Source: Acanthococcus lagerstroemiae | Taxonomy: Eukaryota; Arthropoda; Insecta; Hemiptera; Eriococcidae | DNA: 64,000 nucleotides | Assembly: GCA_031841125.1 (NCBI GenBank) | Contig: CM063107.1 | Span: 68,645,814 to 68,709,813, forward strand | Direction of reading: 5' to 3' | In this document: positions 23,107 through 33,878 of the stretch, in pieces | Position numbering within the stretch: the stretch's first letter is position 1 | Layout of the letters: each line of letters starts with the position of its first letter | Notes under the pieces: generated by a model | The model's database searches: none | The model's input: only the letters and a program-made list of their open reading frames with translations | What the model was told of the DNA's origin: nothing | Translations under genes and position numbers: made by a program

Positions 23107-24548
23107 GAAATTACTGGCCAGTAATTTTTTCATGTAAGAATGCTTTACATTGAGGGACGTTTACTTTACATGAAGGTCTTGTTAGCACTCGATGCATGAA
23201 TGATAGGCGCTTCTTCTTGTCGTCCATAAAACACCAACGTAAACACTGCCTTTCTGATCAAGTAGTAGAAAAAATTTTTAGCAATGTGCTAACACTCGGG
23301 TACAATCCGGGTCACATAAATTCAATGCTGTTGCATTTGGAAAAAAAGGCAGTGAATTTTCGTTTTCTAGGTTGAATTTTTGGGACCAAATTTAATCTGC
23401 TGTTTCCAGAACAAACTCATTAGAAGTGGTAGTAATTTCAATTATTCGAAAGCATATTCGACGTCGAAACGAAATGAACATTTTAAATGACTTCGCTTAG
23501 TCACCAAGATTTAAAAAAAAAAAACTCTTGCGGGAAGGGGCTGTAGCCCTATAGCCCCCGTGGGTCTGCCTATGTGTGAACGAGTGATTTGGTATCAAAG
23601 ATCAAAGGAGCTTAGCAGTAATATCAGTTTAATGCACCATCAATGTCGCTTCATAAAATAAAACGACTTCTCAAAATACGCTATTTCATTTCCCAGTAAA
23701 CGTAAAAAATGCAGGCCCGTGCCCAGGGCGGAACATTTTTGAGGAGCGGAAAAATTTTCGTGTGTAATATACAAAAATTCATTCCTAACTCGCAACTCCC
23801 AATTCGAAACCAATACAAGCGAAACTTTAAAAAAAAAATCCAAATAGAAGTTTTTTACAACTTGAAATTGCTCGAAGGGGAGGGGTGCTTCTAAGCGAGT
23901 GTCCAGGGGCACTCACGACCTTAATCCGGCCCCGCAGACAGATAATCAAATTTGGGGACCTGTTTCAAAAAAAGAGAAAAACAATCGTTAAAACGCGTGA
24001 ATAAAATTTATGGAACTTACTGATTATGAGCAGGAAACAAGTATGAAGCTCAGCAGCTGAATTTAGTGTAGGCTACCTAACAATTTGACTCCAACTTCCC
24101 TCGAGTACATATAGAGCACAACTGATACAGTACTTAGCTATAGTTTTCATTATTACAGGAGTAATAAAATAATATTGTTGGGTTGAAATTCAGAAATTTA
24201 GTGCTGATGAACACTTGGCAGGTACCTACATAGTGCGCTTTGTTACTGATCTTAGGTTCAAATAATCTTACTAAATAGGTACCTAATTGATTTTACTCCG
24301 GCTGTTTCTTTAAGCTTTGTGAATCATACATACTGATGGTTTTCACCGCTTCTTTTATACATTTCCACTATCTATATAAGATAAGTATTTGATGAAAAAG
24401 TTTAAAAAAAAATAGTGGCAATTACTTGCCCTTAGATCCTCTATCTTTTATTGATTAAAAAAAAATAGTGCGAGACTTTTCGCACGGCAAAATCCAATTA
24501 CAAAGAAAGTAGCACATCCATCAAATTCACGTCAGTAGATTACGGCTA

Positions 24549-24685
24549 ACGATTAGCCCAACTTGGTGTTGTGATACGTATGGCGATGCACGCATGCCAA
24601 AGTGGCCCCTGAGACACCGCACCCCTGGCACCGGAAACTACCCTTTCGGGCATCCCATCAGTACCGAGGGGAGATTAGCCCAACT
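24549..24685 (-). repeat. Retroposon family S1, short copy with 14-bp duplication
   Basis: On the minus strand the copy begins TCCCCTCGGTACTGATG, the same starting point as the 19541 copy, and ends CATACGTATCACAACACC. A 14-bp direct repeat, GATTAGCCCAACTT, flanks it on both sides. This is the hallmark of target-primed reverse transcription. Confidence 0.88.
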
Positions 24686-25860
24686 TAGAGATAGCTCTAC
24701 GGTTCCTCCCAAATGGCTCTTGAGGTTTCCGGAGAGTTTCTTCAAATTTTTCATGTTACACTGTTAGTGACCTTTGACGACACTAGCCGAATAAAATATT
24801 CAGTCTGTCTGGTACGTGCCAGTCAAATTACCATTCCAAATGCATAGTTATAGGCCTGCCATAAATGTCACTTTCGCAATCACATTTAACTGGCTTTCTG
24901 AAGCCCCTGTTCAAAATTATACTCGAGGCTGATTCGACCGTCTGATAAAACTTATACCTTTTTGTTAATCCATAAATTTGATTACTTAAAATACCAAAAA
25001 GTTGCCAGGCGTTATTGCGTATGAGTCACGCGATTCCATCGTTAAAGTTGTTATCAAGAAAAAGCTCGAAGGAAATATCTGCTGGTCTGAAATATTGGAA
25101 ACCGAATGAAAAAATCATTAACGTTGTTCCTACATTTGCGAAATAATTCAGATAATTAACTAACAGAATTATTGTTACTTAAAGGCTGTGCAAGAAATTT
25201 TTAGGTCGTTGTAAAATTGTACGTATGTATACTTCCAATTACCTGTATCAAGAGGGTGAGTTGAAAATAAAAGCCTACAATAAGAAATGCCATTCTTTCT
25301 GAAGCCGGGAAACACCAACACCTTGATAACTGATAACGGTATGAGCATAAAAATATGTAGAAATTAAATTTTGGAAGCCAATACCTACATGCATTCATCA
25401 ACCCAACCAATAATATTGTAATGTAATTCGCACCGAAAAACGCACGAAAACACGTACTACACACTAATACAAACGCACGAAAACAACAGCTAGATCGCTT
25501 TGAAAACGCACAGTTTATCGCATATGAAACCAGACTATACGGCGTCTGCCAGCGGCCTTTATATATCTCGGTGTTATCGGCGAAACTCCTTATCGCTCTC
25601 GTTATCGAACTTCTATTCTGCTGCTCGAAACGTGTCGATCTTTCTTCGCTTATCTCGAATGTTCAGGAGCGTTCTTTGCCACAATATGTATAAATCTACC
25701 CAATAGTTTCGTGTTTGGAGACAGAGAAAATTTCAACTTGACGATTTTATGCTCTCAACTCTACCTCTTTACCTAGTTATAGATATCTATACTTGATCAT
25801 TTTTATCAACATTAAATTTCATACACGTGCATGAAACTTTCCCGATTATTCAGTATTTTG

Positions 25861-26185
25861 GGACACACACACACACACCTATACGGAATAACCGTACAAA
25901 GGGAGGTCCTCCGGTGTAACCGTACGTTATGGGGTCTCTTGAAAAAGCGCTTTAAAATGCTGTTAGAACGTTGGCGACACTGTACACACCAGAATATCGG
26001 TGTTTTTCTACAAAACCGCTAACACTGATTTCACTTACACTCAAAAATAAAGAATAGAGAAAAACCGTACCTTATGAGGTCTCACGTGTGTGTATGAAAT
26101 ACACCCGTGAATGCGGAACTGGACGGCGTTGTGGGGTCAACCGTTTTAGCTGTATTTCCGAAAATCATGTACGTTCTGAGGCCAT
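25861..26185. repeat. Left member of a 7.5-kb inverted motif set
   Basis: Three phrases here recur in inverted orientation and the same inward order near 33120-33398: CGGAATAACCGTACAAAGGG (25884), CGGCGTTGTGGGGTC (26124-26138) and CGTTCTGAGGCC (26172-26183). A CA microsatellite sits at the outer edge. They may be the remains of long terminal inverted repeats of one large element. Confidence 0.6.
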
Positions 26186-26609
26186 TTTTGATACACAATG
26201 TGCAACGTTGCCACTTAGGACAACATTCCAGACACCGAACTAAATACGCGAAAAACTCATACATTTTTTGAACCGCAGCGACTAACAGCGTGGCCTGTCG
26301 TTACAGCTAACTCATATTGGTATAAGGATGTGTATAGTCCGATAATGTATTTGATGTGTGTTCGTGGGCCGATATCATTAATTTTAACCAGTGGCGTCGC
26401 TGGAAAATTTTTTGGGGGTAATTTTATCAGTAGTGTAGGCCTACATTCATCTGCGTTGGTGGTTTTTTTTGGGGGGAGGGGTGTAGTATGTTGTATTAAA
26501 GTGTTTAACAGTCATTTAGGTCATTTATTTTCAAAATTTAAGAATCAGCAAATTATATCTTGAAAGGGGAAACAAAGAATTTAGAATTGGAAGATTCTAT
26601 TATAATTAC

Positions 26610-27250
26610 CAGGGCTGCAATTTTTATGCGAATGTATACTCGTATTTTTATCTATGGCGTATAGGTATAAGTATCAAAAGATGTTCACGAATCACAGAAT
26701 TCTGAGTCAATGAAGCAGCACTTCATCATGCATATTTCACATATTTTGGCATTTACCGCGTATTTTGCACGAATTCTGCTTATTTTTCAATTTCTTCCCC
26801 ACAAAAAATTATTTTTGTAATGTTGAGAATGATGTCCGATTCCAAAAAAAAATTGTGAAGACCTAATGGTTAATGAATTAGTAGACAAGCTTTTAGAAAA
26901 ATATGTTCTTTTGCATGTGAGATAGCGTTTCTCTTGCCTGCATAACATTCATCAATCACCAAGAAATTACGAATAGGTGCATTATCCCCTGGGTGCATCT
27001 CCTATTAAAAGAAGATTGGACTCTTAAGGAGATACTTGGCTGGATCATTTTAAACTATGATAAAAATTGTCTCAGTGTATCCAATTTCATTTTTCTTTTG
27101 AAACAATATACCCAATACCCATATTTATTTACATATTTACGCATATCTTACAATTTTGACGCATATTTTCGGCATATTATTTAGACTGAATTCAGTGCAT
27201 AAAATATGCGCATATTTCGCTATTTTTTGTGCATAAAAATTGCAGCCCTG
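26610..27250. mobile_element. hAT-type non-autonomous element (MITE 4)
   Basis: Ends are CAGGGCTGCAATTTTTATGC and the inverted complement, GCATAAAAATTGCAGCCCTG. Flanks ATAATTAC (26602-26609) and ATAATGAC (27251-27258) match at 7 of 8 positions. GCATATTT-type motifs are repeated near both ends (26720-26790 and 27120-27225). It lies between the inverted motif set and the satellite array. Confidence 0.87.
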
Positions 27251-27887
27251 ATAATGACCATAAATCGAAATATCAGCTTACAAGAGTCTTCGCATGTATG
27301 ACATGCTCAGGTGAGTCGTGTGTGAAACGTGATCCTCATGCGCGTATCAAGGTAGGTGAGCTCAATAAGGCCCTGGTTTAAGGTCTTGGCTGTCCAGACT
27401 TTCATGTACGTAAGTGATTTCATGTTTTTCCTTCTTCGTGTTATAGTCGTCGACTGCAATATTTAAAAAGTGGCTAGCTTGAAATTTTTCTAGACTGCTC
27501 TACGTTCCTCAGAACTTCTAATAAAAATACCCCTTTTTCCAAACTTGATAAATCCAGCCCACCAACGAAGGCTGGGCCACCTAATACCTAATAAGCCTGA
27601 CCTGAAATTCGATAAATAAAATGTTAAGCAACTAGGAATTTATGAGTAAGTTATACCTGAAATGATGAATCAATTGATCGTACCAGGCTGGGCCTTATTA
27701 GGTTACATAACACTATTTTTCGTGAGTATCGCATACCTCAGTTCCAAATTGCTCAAATTTCACTTTTCTGGCGTCAATCGTTAACCAACTACAACTACAA
27801 CAACTGTCCAATGTTTGATTTCTGGATAGATTCCATTTGACTAACATAATACTCGTAAATCCTCCAAGTGACATAAAAAACATTCAT

Positions 27888-30780
27888 TTTGGAATTAAGA
27901 TGAGTGCTTGGTAGAATACACGACAGTGACCCCACAGCGATAGCAAAAATTCAGGTGTGTGACCTCCCAACGGCCACGAAATACAGAGACCAATACACTC
28001 AGTTCTTAACCACCCTTAATACAAGGTAAAGTGCTTTCTTATTGCGAATTGTGACTAAACAGTGTACTGATAATGATTGAGTGCAAACTCACAGACCATT
28101 CTATCTCCCCAAACATTTGAATGCCTTCCCAAAGTCCTCAGTGGAAAAAGTGAAACCACCTCCATGTGATAGAAGTGACCCCACAACGATAGGAAAAATC
28201 CAGGTGTGTGACCTCCCAACGGCCACAAAATACAGAGACCAATACACTCAGTTCTTAACAACCCTTAATACAAGGTAAAGTGCTTTCTTATTGCAAATCA
28301 AGACTAACCGGGGTACTGATAATAACTGAGTACAAACTCACAGACCATTCAACCTCTCCAATCCTTGCAATGTCCTCCCAGAGTCCTCAGTGAGGAAAGT
28401 GAATGCACTTCCATGTGATAGAATCAAGTGGCCCCACAGCGATAGCAGAAATCCAGGTGTGTGACCTCCCAACGGCCACAGAATACGGAGACCGATGCAC
28501 TCAGATCATTATCACCCTCAATACGAGGAAAAGTGCTTTCTTACAGCGAATTGAGACCAACCAGTGTACTGATAATAACTGACTACAAACCCAGAGACCA
28601 TTCTAACTCTCCGAACATTTGAATGTCCTCCCAAAGTCCTCAGTGGAAAAAGTGAAACCACCTCCATGTGATAGAAGTGACCCCACAACGATAGCAAAAA
28701 CCCAGGTGTGTGACCTCCCAACGGTCACAAAATACAGAGACCAATACACTCAGTTCTTAACCACCCTCAATACGAGGTAAAGTGCTTTCTTACAGCGAAT
28801 TGAGACTATCCAGTCTACTGATAATAACTGACTACAAACTCACAGACCATTTTATCTTCCCAAACATTTGAATGCCTTCCCAGAGTCCTCAGTGGAGAAA
28901 ATGAAGGCACTTCCATGTGACAGAAGTAAGTGACCCCACAGCGATAGCAAAAATCGAGGTGTGTGACCTCCCAACGGCCACAAAATACAGAGACCAATAC
29001 ACTCGGATCTTAATCACCCTCAATACGAGGTAAAGTGCTTTCTTACTGCAAATGGAGACTAACCATGGTACTGATAATAACTGAGTACAAACTCACAGAC
29101 CATTCTACCTCTCCAATCCTATCAATGTCCTCCCAGAGTCCTCAGTGGAAAAAGTGAAAGCATCTCCATGTGATAAAAGTAAGTGACCCTACAGCGATAG
29201 CAAAAATCCAGGTGTGTGACCTCCCAACGGCCACAAAATACAGAGACCGATACACTCAGATCATAATCACTCTCAATACGAGGAAAAGTGATTTCTTACT
29301 GCAAATCAAGACTAACCAGGGTACTGATAATAACTGAGTACAAACTCACAGACCATTCTACCTCTCCAATCCTTGCAATGTCCTCCCAGAGTCCTCAGTG
29401 GAAAAAGTGAAAGCACCTCCATGTGATAGAAGTAAGTGACCCCACAGCGATAGCAAAAATCCAGGTGTGTGACCTCCCAACGGCCACAATATATGGAGAC
29501 AGATACACTCAGATCATTATCACCCTCAATACGAGGAGAAGTGCTTTCTTACTGCGAACTGAGACTTACCAGTCTACTGATAATAACTGTGTACAAACCC
29601 ACAGACCATTCTAACTCTCCAAACATTTGAATGCCTTCCCAGAGTCCTCAGTGGAAAAAATGAAGGCACTTCCATGTGACAGAAGTAAGTGTCCCCACAG
29701 CGATAGCAAAAATTCAGGTGTGTGACCTCCCAACGGCAACAAAATACGGAGATCGATACACTCAGATCATTATCAACCTCAATACGACGAAAAGTGTTTT
29801 CTTACCGCGAATTGAGACTAACCAGTCTACTGATAATAACTGAGTACAAACCCACAGACCATTCTACCTCTCCTAACATTTGAATGTCTTCCCGGAGTCC
29901 TCAGTTGAGGAAGTGAAGGCATTTCCATGTGTCAGAATAAGTGGCCCCACAGCGATACCAAAAATCCAGGTGTGTGACCTCCCAACGGCCACAAAATACG
30001 GAAACCGATACACTCGGATCTTCATCACCCTCAATACGAGGTAAAGTGCTTTCTTACTGCAAATGCAGACTAACCATGGTACTGATAATACCTGAGTACA
30101 AACTCACAGACCATTCTACCTCTCCGATCCTATCAATGTCCTCCCCGAGTCCTCAGTGGAAAAAGTGGAAGCAGCTCCATGTGATATTAGCAAGTGACCC
30201 CACAGCGATAGCAAAAATTCAGGTGTGTGATCTCCCAACGGCCACAAAATACGGAGACCGATACACACGAATCATAATCACCCTTAATACGAGGTAAAGT
30301 ACTTTCTTACTGTAAATCAAGACTAACCAGGGTACTGATAATAACTGAGTACAAACTCACAGACCATTCTAACTCTCCTAAAATTTGAATGTCTTCCCAG
30401 TGTTCTCGGTGGAGGAAGTGAAGGCCCTTCCATGCGACAGAAGTAAGTGTCCCCACAGGGATAGCAAAAATTCAGGTGTGTGACCTCCCAACGGCCACAA
30501 AATACGGAGACCGATACACTCAGATCATTATCACCCTCAGTACGAGGTAAAGTGCTTTCTTACTGCGAATTGAGACTAACCAGTGTACTGATAATTACTG
30601 AGTACAAACCCACAGACCATTCTAACTCTCCTAACATTTGAATGTCCTCTCAAGTCCTCAGTGGAAAAAGTGAAAGCACCTCCATGTGATAGAAGTAAGT
30701 GACCCCACAGCGATAGCAAAAATCCAGGTGGGTGACCTCCCAACGGCCACAAAATACAGAGACCATTACACTCAGTTCTT
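27888..30780. repeat. Satellite array, ~253-bp period, about 12 units
   Basis: The phrase GACCTCCCAACGGCCAC, or one-base variants, starts at 27961, 28210, 28463, 28712, 28965, 29218, 29471, 29724, 29976, 30229, 30482 and 30733. The steps are 249-253 bp, mostly 253. Each unit also has GACCCCACAGCGATAGCAAAA, AGTGCTTTCTTACTGC, CTGATAATAACTGAGTACAA and a CCTCAGTGGAAAAAGTG segment. The period is not a multiple of three, so open frames inside it are accidental. The first unit is preceded by CATTTTGGAATTAAGATGAG, which recurs before the isolated unit at 32834. Confidence 0.97.
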
Positions 30781-31498
30781 TTCGACTCGACTTAGTGGAA
30801 ATTTATGATAATAATAATAGTAATAACAATAATTTAATACAACTCCAATATGATTCAACTGTATTAATTAATTGTAATAATCAACTGTGATTAATCAACC
30901 TTTCAACGCTCTGCTCAAACTCGGCTTTTCCCTACCTGTTAGGATAGACCCCGCCTGTGACGATAATTGGGACGCATTTGAGTATGCGGCTCGCCCCCTG
31001 TAGTGGGTTTCGGCCCCCTCATTGGTCCACGTACTACTATGAAATATATCTCCATTGGTCCACGTGTGACCATGGACGTACAAGACGGAACCCAGTGGGG
31101 GAAGTCCAGTTCTCGAATTTGGATCGGGACCTCGCATTCTGTTATTGTGCTCCATGCTGCACGTTATTGTGCTCGGTTTTCTGACGTTACTGTGTATTAG
31201 TACTGCATACCTATTACCTGTGCTCGTTTTGTTGTGTTTCTCTTTCCGAAATGGAAATGAATACTACTACGGATCAAGTCAGACGATTTTATTATTTACT
31301 ACGTGTTATATTTACATTTTGTTTGAGAAGTCGCATTTTCCTATGGTCGTCGTTCGTTTTGTGTGTTTTACAAGCCTTGTGTCACTATCCGGTGGTGGTG
31401 CACTCGGTAAATTGAATTCTACAGGAATTTACGTCTCCTCTCTTGGTGTGTACTACATGCCTTGTGTTACCACCCGGTGGTGGTGCACATTATTTCAC
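30781..31498. other. Non-satellite insertion inside the array
   Basis: The array unit breaks after CACTCAGTTCTT and resumes at CGAGGTAAAGTGC, with about 718 bp of unrelated sequence between. The insert contains two copies of CATTGGTCCACGT (inverted CCAAT-type) and two copies of a block with GCCTTGTGT followed by CCGGTGGTGGTGCAC. It might be a solo LTR or promoter-bearing element. Its ends and class are not established. Confidence 0.6.
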
Positions 31499-31755
31499 GC
31501 GAGGTAAAGTGCTTTCTTACAGCGAATTGAGACGAACCAGTGTACTGATATTAACTTGAGTACAAACCCACACACCATTCTAACTCTCCAAACATATGAA
31601 TGTCTTCCCGAAGTCCTCAGTGGAAAAATTGAAAGCACCTCCATGTGATAGAAGTAAGTGACCCCACAGCGATAGCAAAAATTCAGGTGTGTGACCTCCC
31701 AACGGCCACAAAATACAGAGACCGATACACTCGGATCATAATCACCCTCAAATTC
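31499..31755. repeat. Satellite unit beyond the insertion
   Basis: One further full unit of the 253-bp satellite follows the insertion, with GACCTCCCAACGGCCAC at 31693. After it the array ends abruptly in unrelated AT-rich DNA. Confidence 0.92.
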
Positions 31756-32833
31756 CCTAAATGTGCACATAGATTGTTCTTGTTTAACGCGGCAGTATTG
31801 GATACGTGACGCAATCAGTGGAATATGCTTTTTAATACGGGAAGCGTAATACAATTTTTCCGGATCCTTTATTTCAATTTTCAGTGTTATGCATGCAGGA
31901 AAATCGATTAAATCGATAACTCGAGGATCCTTACCGATAGGTAGTCGATTAGAGGCAAGCTTATCAATTTAAATATATTTTGGATAGATTTTTGAGAGGT
32001 CTTACTCGGATATGACGAAGGGAAAAAATCTTGTAGACGACGAAGGAATATTTTGTGTATAAATTGACTGTAGGCAGCCAGTATTTTGAAAAAATTTAAT
32101 ACTGAGCACGTTTGTATATTCTACAGTGTTGGCTTGCTACAAGTATGCGGTTATTCAATACTTGTGATAATTGCTTCACAGTTTATTACTGTAGTCTACA
32201 AAGGAAAATTTAGAGTACGGAAAGTCGATTTTCAGTTAATAAAACATTTTGTATAACCATATGAACTTCGGAATTTTTGGAAATTATTTTGTGGACGAGA
32301 CATAACTTCCTTCTAACTATAAGGATTCAGGGTTTCTACTTTTTTTCCTGAAACGAATGTCACCCACAATAAGCACTATAAAAATGTGCAAACTACGAAG
32401 GAATAAAAGTGGTTACACAACTTCAACGTAGCTGGTAGACCCTCTTGAGGGGTCAAAATTTTGGGCACCGTCCTCAAATGACTTGCACAACAAACATTCC
32501 ACATAAATTTTTTATTAGAAATGTCTGTCTGTGTGATGCGTTTTTAAGAAAAATCCGTGAGTGGTTACATAGACGATGATGGAATTTTGACCGTAATTTC
32601 ACAGTTTGGGGATGCTAGTTAGCTATATGTCAGGTTATGTATTTTGAACTTTTTGGTTGATTGACATGATAGAAGAGATTTACACTTATCTCACAAAAAA
32701 AAATTATTTTCTAACATTCTTAGTTTTTTTTGACAAATATTGAAGTATTGGGAGAATGACCCATGTATAACCCATGCTGATACTTCAGTCGATGAACTGT
32801 GGATTCTCAGACTTTGTAGTATCATGATTCTAC

Positions 32834-33070
32834 TCATTTTGGAATTAAGAGTGAGTGCTTGGTAGAATACAAGATAGTGGCCCCACAGCGATACCTAAAA
32901 TAATTCAGGTGTGCGACCTCTCAGCGGCCGCGAAATACAGGCACCAATACACACAATTTCAAATTAGCTTTACAAGCCCGTTCTTAATCCGATTTCAGAG
33001 TAAACCACTACTCGCGAACTTCACTCCACAATTTGCGACCTTCGCAACGTCCTCCATAGGTATAGAGGAA
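32834..33070. repeat. Divergent single satellite unit
   Basis: CATTTTGGAATTAAGAGTGAG and TGCTTGGTAGAATACAAG match the start of the array at 27885-27925. A diverged unit follows (GCGACCTCTCAGCGGCCGC, then CTTCGCAACGTCCTCC). It could be the ancestral single unit, or a second copy of the element from which the array expanded. Confidence 0.8.
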
Positions 33071-33398
33071 TGGTGAGAATTGGCAACGTGGGGCCTCACT
33101 GCGTCGGCGTTTTCACCGAGGCCTCAGAACGTTGTAGTAATGCGAATACTTTTGAGAGTCTTTACACCTGGTGATACACAAAGTGTATAGCGGAAAAATA
33201 GTCATAGGGGGGACTTTTTCCAGAACGAATCGGGATCAAGCTCTAGGCTATTATTTTGGCCCAAAGTATCGAAAAATCTGGTTAAAACGTTGTGGGGTCC
33301 TAGCCGAAGACCTCACAACGAAAATGGACCCCACAACGCCGGTGTTCAGCGGACGCAAGACCTCCCTTTATACGGTTATTCCGTGCACACACACAATT
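33071..33398. repeat. Right member of the 7.5-kb inverted motif set
   Basis: This stretch holds GGCCTCAGAACG (33120-33131), GACCCCACAACGCCG (33327-33341) and CCCTTTATACGGTTATTCCG (inside 33359-33383). They are the inverted counterparts of the left set, in mirrored order but with different spacing. Confidence 0.6.
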
Positions 33399-33509
33399 GT
33401 ACTTACACTTAATGATGTTTGGTGGAGCGTATGGCGATGCACGCATGCCAAAGCAGCTCCCAGGCCCCGCACCCCTGACCCCGGAAGCTATCTTTTCGAG
33501 TATTGCATC

Positions 33510-33788
33510 TGTAGCGTGTAACGACACGCTTATCTCCCGTACCTAGTTCCCACCGTTGTTATCGCCGAAGCTCGCTAGCTTCAGATATAGTACAAATCGA
33601 ATAGTATATAGTATGTATCAATGTACCGACCGAACCTCAACGTTTAGCGAATATCGATACCGAGATATCAAAACTTGCACGTCCGAGTGTGTCTGTTATT
33701 TTTCCTTGTTAACTAATTATAGACGATTTTAAGCCGTTTTCAAGCATTCTTTTTCATTTATTTTACCGAGTTCAAAAAAGTGCTAAAC
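33510..33788 (+). repeat. 5' LTR of the BEL element
   Basis: This segment matches 39149-39427 apart from one base. The match stops at CTAAAC (33788), while the 3' copy continues CGTCACCTACA to a proper CA end. A CGCGACCGG just after 33795 could be part of a degenerate primer-binding site, possibly for tRNA-Arg, but this is uncertain. Confidence 0.92.
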
Positions 33789-33878
33789 GATCCTCCGCGA
33801 CCGGATGTATTGTGAACCGTAACCGTTTTTCTTACCGTTTTACCGACCGTTTTCTTTGGATTCAATTCGAATCGCATC

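Noticed and set aside
27888..31755. CRISPR-like regular repeats
   Set aside because: The whole 253-bp unit is repeated with no unique spacers. It is a eukaryotic satellite.
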